A DNA stretch of 64,000 nt from Rickettsia endosymbiont of Ceutorhynchus obstrictus. Its GTDB lineage: Bacteria > Pseudomonadota > Alphaproteobacteria > Rickettsiales > Rickettsiaceae. Location of the stretch: the NCBI RefSeq assembly GCF_964026565.1, contig NZ_OZ032162.1, positions 310,001 to 374,000 on the forward strand, in the 5' to 3' direction. The notes below the pieces were generated by a model. It saw only the letters and a list, made by a program, of their open reading frames with translations. It did no database searches and was not told the DNA's origin. This document shows, one piece after another, positions 33,784-43,503 of the stretch (its first letter is position 1; each line of letters opens with the position of its first letter). A program made the position numbers and the translations under genes.

Positions 33784-34352
33784 CAATAGGCATCACGGGT
33801 AGTTACGCATCGGGAAAAACATTTGTTGTAGATTACTTAGCAAGTAAGGGGTATAAAACTTTTTCCGCCGATGAATGTGTAAAAAATTTGTATAAAAACA
33901 TAGAAATACAAAACCAAATTTTAAACTTATTGCCTAGTTTAAAAATATTTGATCGAACAGAAATTAGTACATTAATTTATAATGACGATAAGGCCCGACA
34001 AAAATTACAGGATTTTATTTATCCGCTTTTAATAAAAGAATTAATCTTTTTTAAACAACAAAATAAAATTGCTGAATTTATTTTTGCAGAAATCCCTCTA
34101 CTTTTTGAAGCCAATTTTAAAATATATTTCGATTTCGTAGTAACAATATTTTGCTCGGAAGAAACAAGAATAAAGCGCGCAATCGGTCGCCCGTCATTTG
34201 ATCCGCAAATTTATAAAAAAATAGAAAAAATCCAATTATCTCAGGAAGATAAAATAACAAGAGCAGATTTTGCTATAAATAGTGACTGTGATATGTTAAA
34301 GTTAGAAAAACAAATAATGCAATTAATAAAGAAATTAGAGTGTCACAAGTAA
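33777..34352 (+). CDS. coaE: Dephospho-CoA kinase
   Basis: Last step of coenzyme A synthesis, phosphorylating dephospho-CoA. A 191-residue P-loop kinase with GITGSYASGKT, FSADECVKNLY, and a CoA-binding region around EIPLLFEAN. It overlaps lpxI and dnaQ, so the three form a translationally coupled set. Confidence 0.94.
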   Translation: MLAIGITGSYASGKTFVVDYLASKGYKTFSADECVKNLYKNIEIQNQILNLLPSLKIFDRTEISTLIYNDDKARQKLQDFIYPLLIKELIFFKQQNKIAEFIFAEIPLLFEANFKIYFDFVVTIFCSEETRIKRAIGRPSFDPQIYKKIEKIQLSQEDKITRADFAINSDCDMLKLEKQIMQLIKKLECHK

Positions 34353-35035
34353 GAGAAGTAATTTTAGATACCGAAACTACAGGCTTAGAGCCGCGAGACG
34401 GTCACCGGATCGTAGAAATCGGCGCTATCGAAATGATCAATAAAGTATTAACCGGCAAGCATTTTCATTTTTACATCAATCCTGAACGTAACATGCCGAC
34501 GGAAGCATATAGGATACACGGTATCTCCGGAGAATTTCTTAAAGATAAACCGATTTTTCGAGATATTGCCGATGATTTTTTAGAATTTATTGCAGATAGC
34601 AAACTTGTCATTCATAATGCGCCTTTTGATATAAAATTTATTAATCACGAATTATCTTTTCTCAAAAAATCTACAGTTAAGCCCTTAGAGCTTTCAAGTG
34701 CTATCGATACCCTCATTATGGCAAGAAACATGTTCCCGGGAAAAGGTGCTAGCCTTGATGCCTTGTGTAAGAGATTTAAAGTTGATAATTCTTCTCGTCA
34801 ATTACACGGTGCTTTGAAAGATGCAGCTTTACTTGCCGAGGTATATGTCGAATTAACGGGAGGCAGGCAAGCCGCCTTTAATCTCACTAAAGAGATATCT
34901 ATAACAAATAGGTTAACAGTGAGTCCACTAAGTCATTCGGTAAACCGTACTAAAATAGTTGCACCCACTAAAGAAGAATTAAAAAAACATAAAGATTTTT
35001 TAGCTACAATTCTCTCCCCCGCTGCTGCTTCATAG
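34340..35035 (+). CDS. dnaQ: DNA polymerase III epsilon subunit
   Basis: The 3'-5' proofreading exonuclease of the replicase. A 231-residue chain with DEDDh motifs: VILDTETTGLE (ExoI), IHNAPFDIKF (ExoII) and HGALKDAALLAEVY (ExoIII, with His and Asp). The start is a GTG at 34340 inside the end of coaE. The last core gene before the accessory region; repeats and IS elements begin within 100 bp. Confidence 0.95.
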   Translation: MSQVREVILDTETTGLEPRDGHRIVEIGAIEMINKVLTGKHFHFYINPERNMPTEAYRIHGISGEFLKDKPIFRDIADDFLEFIADSKLVIHNAPFDIKFINHELSFLKKSTVKPLELSSAIDTLIMARNMFPGKGASLDALCKRFKVDNSSRQLHGALKDAALLAEVYVELTGGRQAAFNLTKEISITNRLTVSPLSHSVNRTKIVAPTKEELKKHKDFLATILSPAAAS

Positions 35036-35131
35036 GGCTTTGTTGCATGGCTACCAGAATCGTCATTGCGAGGAGGCATTTATGCCGACGCGGCAATCAA
35101 GTATAAACATATTTTTATACTAAACTTGTTT

Positions 35132-35237
35132 GTGAGCGTTCACGCCAATTTTAGTAAATGGCAGAAAGGGTTAATGCCTTGGAGTTTAGAAGTAGCATAA
35201 AGTGACTTAATCCTTTCTAAGAATCTGTCGCCCCTTA
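35132..35237 (-). mobile_element. End fragment of an older IS66-family element
   Basis: This 106-bp stretch, starting gtgagcgttcacgcc, is an inverted copy of the transposase-3' end of the IS66 at 35280-36733 (positions 36627-36733). It stops where the IS5-family end gaggctatcag begins, so it is what remains of an earlier IS66 copy. A dispersed 'ttgttgcatggct' and 'gtcattgcgag' repeat (35038-35100) lies between dnaQ and it. Confidence 0.8.
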
Positions 35238-35279
35238 GAGGCTATCAGTAAATAAGTGTTAACAAATCAGTTTATTAAG

Positions 35280-36733
35280 GTGAGCGTTCACGGATATAAA
35301 TAAATAAAAATAAAAGTTGAAAAAGGTTATAGAATTGTATAGAAATAGATAGGACAAGAATAAGTAGCAGCATCAATGAATAATGTTCTATCCGATCGAA
35401 TTATAGAGTTAGAAAAGCTAGTAGAATTACTAGAAGTAACCAATCAACGGCTTTTACAAGAAAATAAAGAATTAAAGATTAAGCTAATAGAGTTGGAAGA
35501 TAGGCTAAATAAGAATTCTAGCAACTCTGGTCTTCCTAGCTCTAAAGATATATACCGGATAGAGAAGAAGACTAGACCAAAGAGTGATAAAAATCCCGGG
35601 GGACAAGCAGGTCATAAATATAACGCTTATCAAATAAAAACGTCAGATATCAATGTTGATATTATGCCCGATGAAGAGATTTGTAAGTGCGGTGGTTCAT
35701 TGTTATTAGAAGAAAAATATAGAACCCATCAAAAAATAGAAATTCCTGTTATCAAACCTGTTGTTACGGAATATAGGTTGTATAGGAAAGTATGCTCTTT
35801 ATGTAATAGAAGATATAAAGCAAAACTAGATAATTACCGATTATTAGGGAAGAACGCTGAAAGTATAATTAGTTCTTTAAGTGGATTCTTTAATAATAGT
35901 AAGAGAGAAGTACAATCAATATTAAACCAAATATTTAACCTTGATATTAGTCTTGGCTTGATCTCAAATACGGAGAACAGAATATCAGTTAAGTTAGAAG
36001 ATAAATATAATGAATTATTGAATAAAATTGAAGAAAGCAGTTACCTTCATTTAGACGAGACAAGTTCTAGTAATAAAGGTAGTAAACATTGGTGCTGGGT
36101 AGCTACGAACAAAGCTTTTACGGTATTTAAGCTAGCTAATTCAAGAGGACAAAAGATATTAGAAAGTTTTTTACCTGAATATGAAGGGAAAATAATAAGC
36201 GATAGATATGCGGCTTATAATATGTTTGACAGCAGCAATCGTCAAATATGTTTAGCTCATTTGCGTAGAGATTTTAAAAGATTCGCTCATAGTCACAATG
36301 CCTCTCTTGCTAAAATTGGTTCAGACCTTCTTTGCGTAACTGATACGATATTTAGGCTTTATAATTTACATAAAGAAAATAAGTTAGATAAACCTCGATA
36401 TTTAACAGTAATGCAGAAAATTAAAAAGATTATGCTGTATTACTTGCAAGATGTCGCTAATACTGAATACTTACAAGCCCAAAGAGTAGCAAATAATATA
36501 CTAAAATCATTCGATATGATATGGCTCTTTTTAGATGATTCACAAATAGAGCTAACTAATAACTTGGCAGAACGACAGATAAAGCATTTTGTTAAATATC
36601 GAAAGAATTCTTTTTTTACATGGTCACTAAGGGGCGACAGATTCTTAGAAAGGATTAAGTCACTTTATGCTACTTCTAAACTCCAAGGCATTAACCCTTT
36701 CTGCCATTTACTAAAATTGGCGTGAACGCTCAC
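35280..36733 (+). mobile_element. Complete IS66-family insertion sequence (TnpC-only type)
   Basis: Terminal inverted repeats gtgagcgttcacg and cgtgaacgctcac bound 1454 bp. Exact 8-bp direct repeats ttattaag flank it at 35272-35279 and 36734-36741, the length expected for IS66. It inserted at the 3' end of an IS5-family transposase gene. No tnpA or tnpB is present, as in the ISBst12-like branch. Confidence 0.9.
35376..36725 (+). CDS. tnpC: IS66-family transposase TnpC
   Basis: A 449-residue DDE transposase. The N-terminal coiled coil (ELEKLVELLEVTNQRLLQEN) is followed by the conserved NSSNSGLPSSKD and a zinc-ribbon with C-x-C and CSLC pairs. The catalytic core shows HLDET, ISDRYAAYN and NNLAERQIK. 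It reads intact from ATG. The last codons lie within the IS end. It is likely functional, given the clean target duplication. Confidence 0.93.
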   Translation: MNNVLSDRIIELEKLVELLEVTNQRLLQENKELKIKLIELEDRLNKNSSNSGLPSSKDIYRIEKKTRPKSDKNPGGQAGHKYNAYQIKTSDINVDIMPDEEICKCGGSLLLEEKYRTHQKIEIPVIKPVVTEYRLYRKVCSLCNRRYKAKLDNYRLLGKNAESIISSLSGFFNNSKREVQSILNQIFNLDISLGLISNTENRISVKLEDKYNELLNKIEESSYLHLDETSSSNKGSKHWCWVATNKAFTVFKLANSRGQKILESFLPEYEGKIISDRYAAYNMFDSSNRQICLAHLRRDFKRFAHSHNASLAKIGSDLLCVTDTIFRLYNLHKENKLDKPRYLTVMQKIKKIMLYYLQDVANTEYLQAQRVANNILKSFDMIWLFLDDSQIELTNNLAERQIKHFVKYRKNSFFTWSLRGDRFLERIKSLYATSKLQGINPFCHLLKLA

Positions 36734-37486
36734 TTATTAAGCATTAACCGAATCATAGCAATATAAATCTGATTAGTAGCAGATTTGACAGTATGTTCGT
36801 AATGTTTACTTAACCTTCTGAAATTATTTAACCAACCAAAAGTACGCTCTACTATCCATCTAATCGGTAAGATTTCAAATTTTTCTGATTTTCTCTTTAC
36901 TACAGATAACAATGATTTTGTATTCAAAAAACACCAATTTTGTAAATTACCACTATAGCCTCCATCTGCAAAAAATCTTTCAATTGATGGATATTTATTC
37001 TTTGCTACAAGCAAGCTTTCTTTAGCACCGTCCCTATCTTGTATACTTGCTGAATGTACATTAACAGCTAGTAATAAACCATTTGCATCTGTTACTATAT
37101 GACGCTTTATTCCTTTTATCTTTTTACCGGCATCATACCCTTTTACTTCACTTCTTTGCGTATTCTTAATTGATTGCGAATCAATTATTCCAATTCTCGG
37201 ATTTGCTTTTTTTCCCCATTGATTCTAGGCATCTTGAAACCAGTTCTTCATTTATCTTTTGCCATAATCCTCTACGATTCCATTTATTATAATATTCATT
37301 AACTATTTTATAATTTGGATATTCTTTTGGTAAATATTGCCACTGACACCCTGTACGGCTCTGATAAAATATTGCATTTACTATTGATCTTCTATCTATT
37401 TTTATTTTCCTGCCTTTCTTCTTATAGGCAAAATATTCTTTTATTATTTCCCACTCTTCATCCCGTAATTCACTTGGATAGCTCAT
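36734..37486 (-). pseudogene. IS5-family transposase, frameshifted and interrupted (copy A)
   Basis: The N-terminal frame (37486 down to about 37213) begins SYPSELRDEEWEIIKEYFAY. It then needs a +1 (or -2) shift at a run of seven A (37207-37213 on the plus strand as T) to enter the frame with IIDSQS, FADGGYSG and VERTFGWLNNFRR, the DDE residues. The IS66 insertion removed the final codons: read across it, the original end would be LNKLIC then stop. Copy B shares the A7 shift site, so the shift may be programmed. Confidence 0.8.
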
Positions 37487-37575
37487 AGTTCTTTTGCTTT
37501 TTTGCTACCTTATATAACATTTCTTCTTCTATTTTTCTACTCTTTATTCTTTAATTTTTATTTACTGATAGGCTC

Positions 37576-38041
37576 TAAAGAAGATTTAGTATTTATTGAT
37601 GAATCCGGCATAGAAGATAACGCGTGCTTAGAATATGGTTATAGTCTAAAAGGTAAAAGATGTTACGACAAGAAAATTTACCAACACAAAACAAGAGTGA
37701 GTATGGTAGCAGGGCTTTGTAATGGCAAAATAATAGCGCCGGTAGTTTTTGAAGGGACTTGTGATACTCTAATTTTTAAGGCTTATATTGAAGATTTTTT
37801 GATCAAAGAGTTAAAGCAAGGTCAAGTAGTTGTGATGGATAATATTAATTTCCATAAAAATTCTAAGGTCAAAGAGCTAATAGAATCTGTAGGTTGTAGT
37901 ATTTTATTTTTACCTACTTATTCTCCTGATTTAAACCCAATTGAGAATTATTGGTTTAAATTAAAAAACCAAATTAGAAAAACCGCAAAAGATTTTGAAC
38001 ATTTTTTTGACGCTGTTTGTTATAACATGTCAATATCTTAG
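37576..38041 (+). pseudogene. IS630-family transposase, 5'-truncated
   Basis: Only the C-terminal catalytic part remains, cut off by the IS5-family element. It shows FIDESG (first Asp), VVMDNINFHK (second Asp) and LPTYSPDLNPIENYW (final Glu), the IS630 DDE set. About 155 residues are readable to a TAG at 38039-38041. It ends against a truncated AbiEi-like gene on the other strand. Confidence 0.82.
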
Positions 38042-38286
38042 TTAATTATGCTGTACCATAAGGCAGGAATTGATCCAGCCACTTTATGCTCAAGTGGAAC
38101 AATTGTATAAAATCTTTTGTATGGGGAAAAAAGTCTTTGTTCTTTTATAAGTCTTTGAACCATAGACAATAGTGATTTACGAGAGGCATAAGCTTTAGTT
38201 GGAATTTCATCAAGGCTAAAACTATATTTTCCTCTCATCTGAAGAAATGCAATAAATTCTGGTAATGATAATTCAGTATTTTCCAT
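38038..38286 (-). pseudogene. AbiEi-type antitoxin N-terminal fragment
   Basis: An 82-residue frame starting at ATG 38286. RGKYSFSLDEI, AYASRKSLLSMVQRLIKEQR and FYTIVPLEHKVAGSIPALWY resemble the winged-helix start of AbiEi-family antitoxins (type IV AbiEi/AbiEii). The frame stops directly at the IS630 fragment, so the rest of the gene, and the toxin that would follow, are missing. Recognition is by motif pattern only. Confidence 0.55.
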
Positions 38287-38369
38287 ACCAAGTAATATAT
38301 CATAAAAGATAGTTTAAGCAATTAAAAATGCCTATTAATTATGATTTGATACTATTAGGATACCATTCA

Positions 38370-39744
38370 GAGAGTATTTTTTTAACTGTGTCATAGTAAA
38401 AAAGTCACTGTTTAAAATTTAGTCTATCCGGGAAGAAAATATCGAGTTGTGATATAGTCAAAGCCCAGTTTTGCAGAGGCTGACTCCATTTAGCAGTTAT
38501 CTGTTTTATAGCACAAAAAACTAGCTTAAATAAAGCATTTTCTGAAGTAAAAGCTCCCTTGGTTTTGGTATATTTTCGTATCTGCCTATGGAATCCTTCC
38601 ACTACATTAGTCGTATAAATTAGCCTCCTGATGTCGCTAGAATACTTAAAATAAGTAGATAAATTTCCCCAATTTTGTTGCCAAGATTTTATTACCATTG
38701 GGTATTTATTGCCCCATTTTTCATCCAATCTTAACAAGTTATATTCAGCTAAATCCTTTGTTTCCGCTTTGTAAATTGTCTTTAAATCAGCCATAAATTC
38801 TTTTTGGTTCTTACTTGCTACATACCTTAAAGAATTACGAATTTGATGTATAACACAAAGTTGTACTTCAGCCTCAGGAAAACAAGCATTTATTGCCTCA
38901 GGAAAACCCTTTAATCCATCAACACAGGCAATCAAAATATCCTTTACTCCTCTTGCTTTTAAATCATTTAATACTGATAACCAAAAGTGCGATGCTTCGC
39001 TTTCACAGCTATAAAACCCCAATATATCCTTATGTCCAAATTCGTTTATACCCATTACATTATATAACACTTTAGTACTTACCTTACCGTCCTGCCTTGC
39101 TTTAAAAAACATTGCATCTAAAAATAATATTGGATAAACAGATTCAAGCGGTCTATTACGCCACTCGGTTATTTGCGGTAATAACCTATCTGTTATCGCT
39201 GCAATGGTACTTGTTGATACGTCTACTCCATATATTTCCTGTAAATGAGCGGTAATATCATCATAGCTTGTGCCTAAACCATAAAGGGCTAATATCTTAT
39301 TATCTAATTCTTCGTTTAATATTGTTTGACGCTTCTTAATGATTTGCGGTTCAAAACTCGAATTGCGATCCCTTGGTACTTCTAAATCAAATGAACCGCT
39401 ACCGCTTCGAATTCTCTTACTGCTTATTCCATTACGCCTGTTCCCGCCTTCTTCTAAGCTATTCTCCTGAAGATGAGCAGACATCTCTCCTTGTAATGCT
39501 ACTTTGGTTAAATCTTTTACCAAGTTTGTAAGTAAACCTTGATTCCCAAGTAATGGCTTCCCTTGATATATACCTTTTATTATTTCTTCTAATGCTCCGT
39601 TTTGTATCGATGGCAGCACTTTTACTTGCTGCTCTATCCTTTCTAATTTTCTTTCTTCTGTCATTGTCAAACCTTTTTTTATCTGTATTTTTTATTTATT
39701 CTAAATACTTTTTTTCAGTTTGACACAGTTTTTTAAACACTACC
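38370..39744 (-). mobile_element. IS256-family insertion sequence, copy 1
   Basis: A 1375-bp element with ends gagagtatttttttaactgt and the complement of ggtagtgtttaaaaaactgt. The transposase sequence is the same as in copy 2 (48968-50342). The flanking 8 bp differ (accattca on the left, acagatct on the right), so unlike copy 2 it has no target duplication. This suggests recombination or deletion at one edge. Confidence 0.88.
38405..39670 (-). CDS. IS256-family (Mutator-type) transposase, copy 1
   Basis: A 421-residue DDE transposase of the Mutator class. Core motifs are PILFLDAMFFKAR (first Asp), ILIACVDGLKGFPEAI (second Asp) and TTNVVEGFHRQIRKYTKTKG (Glu). It begins TMTEERKLERIEQ. The frame is intact, and the encoded protein is the same as that of copy 2. 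Confidence 0.94.
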   Translation of the reverse strand: MTMTEERKLERIEQQVKVLPSIQNGALEEIIKGIYQGKPLLGNQGLLTNLVKDLTKVALQGEMSAHLQENSLEEGGNRRNGISSKRIRSGSGSFDLEVPRDRNSSFEPQIIKKRQTILNEELDNKILALYGLGTSYDDITAHLQEIYGVDVSTSTIAAITDRLLPQITEWRNRPLESVYPILFLDAMFFKARQDGKVSTKVLYNVMGINEFGHKDILGFYSCESEASHFWLSVLNDLKARGVKDILIACVDGLKGFPEAINACFPEAEVQLCVIHQIRNSLRYVASKNQKEFMADLKTIYKAETKDLAEYNLLRLDEKWGNKYPMVIKSWQQNWGNLSTYFKYSSDIRRLIYTTNVVEGFHRQIRKYTKTKGAFTSENALFKLVFCAIKQITAKWSQPLQNWALTISQLDIFFPDRLNFKQ

Positions 39745-39746
39745 AC

Positions 39747-39839
39747 AGATCTTTAGAATTAGCAAAAAAACACCTTGGGCAAGATTCTTCTTATTCTATT
39801 AGAATAAATACTAAACTAATAGAAAGCCATAATGACTAA
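39747..39839 (+). pseudogene. Short orphan reading-frame tail beside IS256 copy 1
   Basis: An open frame runs out of the IS256 end: RSLELAKKHLGQDSSYSIRI, continuing to a TAA at 39837. It has no start and looks like the 3' remnant of a gene cut by the IS. I do not recognise the protein. Confidence 0.3.
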
Positions 39840-39851
39840 GTTAGCTTCTAT

Positions 39852-41660
39852 CTAATTAAAAGATACACCATCAATTTGATATTGCAAAGCTACTTCTTTA
39901 CCACAAAAAGCCATAGCAATTTTGATAACTTTCTGAACATGGCTATGTTCTTTTATTTTAGTATCGTATTGTAGATTGTTAATTTGAGCAAGCCCTGATT
40001 CTGCAACCAACTCCAAATCTTCCTCTTTTTTTGCTATTTTATATTCTATAATAATCGCATTAGTCCCTAGGTTAAACCGAGATATTAATATATGATCACA
40101 TCTTCCATAACCTGATTCCCTATTTGATTCTATCATGTACCTAGACGCAAGAGGCGATATTATCCCGCCTATTAAATTATGATAATCTTTCTCATTGATT
40201 AGATCGTGATAACTAGTTGAGTTTAATAAATATTCTTGAAATCTTATCTTAAAATTGTCTATTTTACCTTCTACTAACAAATTGATGAAACTATCATAAT
40301 CGCTAACATCAATATTTAATTTTCTAGATACCCATTTTATTACTCTTGCAACATAAATTCCTCTTATTTCTCGATTCGGAATTGTTAAAAGGTAGCTAGG
40401 TTCTTCATTATCATTATTTGTTAAGATAGGATTTAAGTAACCTGCAAATACTAATAAACTATAAAATGTATTTTTATCGTTCTCTATTTCTTCAAAAGAT
40501 ATTTGCTTATATAATTTCTTAGTTATTCCCTTTCCTTCTAATAACTGCTGTAAATCTTCCTGTATTTCATCTGACAATAACACTTTATCAATAAGCCCTG
40601 TACCACCGCTATCTAGCCAATAATGATCAAGTGTTCCTTCGCTAGATAAGCAAAGCATTATTGACCATGGATTATAGATTATTTCACCGCCAAAATTATA
40701 ACCGTTATACCAATCCTTGATTTTTTCCGGTTCTGTCTTTGTAGGGACTTTTGTCAATAGCTCATCAACTTCTTTTTGTGTAAAACCATAGAATTTAGAA
40801 AATGGCTTATCAAGTAATGTATATTCACGAACATTATTCAAATCTGAGAATAAATTAGCTTTAGCTACACGGAGTATTCCTGTTATAACTCCTTTTTCTA
40901 AATAAGGATTACTCTTTAGGCTGCTACCAAGAATACCACGAAATAGTTTTAATACATTATTAAACTCTTCTTGTTTATTACCAAATTCTACATAAGCACT
41001 ATTAATTGGCGTATCATATTCATCAATTAGAATATACACTTTTTGGTTAAAGTGCTTGAATAGTAACTCACATAAAAAACGTAAACCATCTTTTATATCT
41101 TCTAGTGTAAGTTCTCCATTAAAATATCTCTCTAACTGTTTTTTTTGTACATTATCTAATAAATCATTATCGTTTATGATATAATACTTTTTTAAATAAC
41201 GCTGATTAATGAATAAGTTTATTATCTGTTTTTCTATTCCTTTCTCAATTTCTTGATAACTACTACCTTTAACATCTTTTAAATTAAGTAGTATTACAGG
41301 AAATTGACCTTGTTGATCCATAGCATATTTTTCATTGCTAATTTTCAAAGGCTTTAATATTTTGTTTCCTTTAATTCCTAAATCAACCTCACCGCCAATA
41401 AAAAGCTTATGATTTACTTTATCCTCTTCAAATAAAACGACTCCATTCTCATCGGCTTCAATTTCAAAAAACTTCTGAAGCATACTCATATTTAGGCTTT
41501 TGCCCCAGCGTCTTGGTCTGGTAATCAAAATTACCTCTCCACTATCCTCCAGTAATTCATTGATCATTAAGCTCTTATCAACAAATATATCGCTATTTAG
41601 CAATAAGGTCTTAAAATCGTCTGTTCCAGTCCTCATTCTAGGTAACTTATTACCTTGCAT
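39852..41660 (-). CDS. AAA-ATPase-like / PD-(D/E)XK nuclease protein, paralogue 1
   Basis: A 602-residue protein of the 'AAA-ATPase-like plus DUF1703' type. The P-loop reads RPRRWGKS (48-55), Walker B is LIDEYDTP (about 211-218). A C-terminal PD-(D/E)XK-like site has GRCDHILI (D522) and IIEYKIA (E539, K541), followed by a QINN motif. These proteins are common and often multicopy in intracellular bacteria; the role is unknown. The paralogue is at 59599-61410, and both start MQGNKLPRM. A shared 23-bp upstream motif is at 41729-41751. Confidence 0.85.
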   Translation of the reverse strand: MQGNKLPRMRTGTDDFKTLLLNSDIFVDKSLMINELLEDSGEVILITRPRRWGKSLNMSMLQKFFEIEADENGVVLFEEDKVNHKLFIGGEVDLGIKGNKILKPLKISNEKYAMDQQGQFPVILLNLKDVKGSSYQEIEKGIEKQIINLFINQRYLKKYYIINDNDLLDNVQKKQLERYFNGELTLEDIKDGLRFLCELLFKHFNQKVYILIDEYDTPINSAYVEFGNKQEEFNNVLKLFRGILGSSLKSNPYLEKGVITGILRVAKANLFSDLNNVREYTLLDKPFSKFYGFTQKEVDELLTKVPTKTEPEKIKDWYNGYNFGGEIIYNPWSIMLCLSSEGTLDHYWLDSGGTGLIDKVLLSDEIQEDLQQLLEGKGITKKLYKQISFEEIENDKNTFYSLLVFAGYLNPILTNNDNEEPSYLLTIPNREIRGIYVARVIKWVSRKLNIDVSDYDSFINLLVEGKIDNFKIRFQEYLLNSTSYHDLINEKDYHNLIGGIISPLASRYMIESNRESGYGRCDHILISRFNLGTNAIIIEYKIAKKEEDLELVAESGLAQINNLQYDTKIKEHSHVQKVIKIAMAFCGKEVALQYQIDGVSFN

Positions 41661-41728
41661 AAACCTAATCTTTTTTTATTATTAAGTAGTTATTATAAAT
41701 CATTTTGCTATTTATAAATATATAATTT

Positions 41729-41751
41729 AAACTTAAATTTAGCAAATTACT
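41729..41751 (-). promoter_or_regulatory. Conserved upstream motif of AAA/PD-(D/E)XK paralogue 1
   Basis: On the minus strand this reads agtaatttgctaaatttaag, about 70 bp before the start codon, and includes the inverted repeat aattt-gct-aaatt. The same sequence is at 59488-59510 before the second paralogue. It may be an operator or promoter part. Confidence 0.4.
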
Positions 41752-41813
41752 CCTTTTCAAAACATACTTTATTTTAAGAATTCGAGGGTGCTTGTCAATT
41801 TTTGTCAAAAATT

Positions 41814-43092
41814 TTATATATTATTATTTGTTATTTCTAATCTCTTAAAATAATAAAGTCCATATTTATACCCTAAAAGTACCGGAAAAATAATTAGTAA
41901 TAAACCTAGGCTGCTCCAATAATTAGTCGCAATAATACTACCAAAAAAAGCAATTATATACATTAAAGTTCTAGCTAAATTAAAGATCAAATTAATTTGC
42001 TTATAACGCTGAAAAACCGAAAAGCTTCCGTAAAATATAGCAAATGCAGGAAACGATGTAGGAGCTAATAAACAAATAAATATTTGAAAAACTGCTAGCT
42101 CGTAAGGGGTTGAAATATAATTTGATCCAACACAAAAAATTGGAATAAAAATGCTAAATATAATTAGCTTTATTTGCAATAATCTTAGAGGCTTTATCCT
42201 ATTAGCTAAACAAGTAATTATTACCACACCTAGAAACTCAATTATACTAATAATCAAATTATGAAATATTATTCGCTTAAAAGTATAGCTAAATAGATTC
42301 TTTAGAATATTCCCGCTATAAATATAAATTATATAAAACCATAATGGAGTAGCCCATTCAATTAAAAAATAAGCTATAGAGGTTTTCTTATTAACTATAT
42401 TATTTTTTAGTAAATTATGTACTGCTTGGGAATTATCGTATTGTTTTACTTTTTTTTCTATTTCCGTAATTTCTAATCGTTGTTTAGAAACCATATTTAA
42501 AACGTTTCGTATTTCTCTTAATTTAATTCTTGCCGGTCTTCCGATAAAAGCAATCATTGCTCCTAACAAAAAAATTACACACCAATCAGGAAGAAAATAA
42601 TTTGCAAAAGAAATTATTGCTAAAACAAATATACCGCCAAACATGCCGAAAATTAGCATTAATGCTACAATTTTATTACTAAACGGTAATGGTATCATTT
42701 CTGATAAAAATAATTCTGCTTCTATAGTTTGTCCTATTCCAAATATACCTTGTAAAATATAGCATATTGTTATTATTAAAAGTTGCTTTTATTCCTATTT
42801 CATCGTATGAAAGTAAAATTACAATCGTCATACATGAAGCAATTATAGCAATTGTTCTGATATCATAAAATGATTTAATACCTAATCTATCCTTTATTTT
42901 ATTAGACAATAAAACACCTAAAGGTTTAACTAAATATATCGAACTAATTACTATAGCTAGATAAACTTCTACAAGCTTAAAATTAGTTTTTGAGAAAAAA
43001 ATTTCATTTAAAAATGAAGCTGTATAAATATATAATAATAAATCAAAATATTCTAAGAAATTACCTATACATAATAAACTTATGATTTCTAG
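41814..43092 (-). pseudogene. MFS transporter (ProP-like) pseudogene
   Basis: A frame without a start codon opens near 43092 with GNFLEYFDLLLYIYTASFLN, typical of the first helix of proline/betaine-type MFS permeases, and continues through LVKPLGVLLSNKIKDRLG. Near 42780 a frameshift moves the rest to another frame (FGIGQTIEAELF..., then IPLPFSNKIV to ITNNNI). About ten hydrophobic segments are spread over both frames. Loss of the start plus a frameshift make it non-functional. Confidence 0.75.
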
Positions 43093-43149
43093 TTAATTTT
43101 ATGTTATTCATTCAGAAAGAGCTTAGATAAAGAATAAAAAAATGCGAAT

Positions 43150-43359
43150 TTATTTTTTTCCGGTAAAAGGAAATTCTATCCATATTCCATCATCAAAATC
43201 ATCTTCATCGTCTTCATCATTATATTCTCTAATAAGCTTTGCATTTGGAGGAATCTCACCTATTAGTTTTTTTATTTCTTCTATTTGGTTTAAAATGTTT
43301 TGAAAATTTATATCTGTATTTTTTCCAAAACCTAATATTCTTGTTTCTAATGAATTCAT
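43150..43359 (-). CDS. Small acidic hypothetical protein
   Basis: A 69-residue frame starting at ATG with a ggag ribosome-binding site about 9 nt upstream. A helical, charged N-terminal part (LNQIEEIKKLIGEIPPN) is followed by a run of Asp and Glu (NDEDDEDDFDDGIW). I do not recognise it; a small DNA mimic or antitoxin-like role is conceivable but unsupported. Confidence 0.45.
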   Translation of the reverse strand: MNSLETRILGFGKNTDINFQNILNQIEEIKKLIGEIPPNAKLIREYNDEDDEDDFDDGIWIEFPFTGKK

Positions 43360-43503
43360 AAAAATATTCTCCGTGTATTTACTTAATATTATATTTCTTT
43401 GGTGCTTTAGGTATGCCTTAAGTAAGAGCCTAAGTTACCTAAAGCATGATCTGTTAATCTCTAGACTTTTGGTATGATCTAGAAGAAAAACTAACTAAAA
43501 AGC

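Larger units (their letters stand above)
35238..37575 (-). mobile_element. IS5-family element, copy A, split by an IS66
   Basis: The ends are gaggctatcagtaaataa (35238) and the complement of gagcctatcagtaaataa (ending 37575). Subtracting the inserted IS66 and one 8-bp target copy gives an original element of about 876 bp. The flanks (tta on the left, taa on the right) do not match, and different IS fragments lie on each side, so the element has been rearranged after insertion. Confidence 0.78.

Noticed and set aside
285..35060. Recurring short repeats considered as a CRISPR array
   Set aside because: The modules are in both orientations, kilobases apart and without regular spacers or cas genes; they are dispersed palindromic elements.
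35280..36733. The duplicated IS66 end as a long inverted repeat belonging to one element
   Set aside because: The 8-bp duplication ttattaag places the true left end at 35280; the outer inverted end is a fragment of another copy separated by the IS5-family end.
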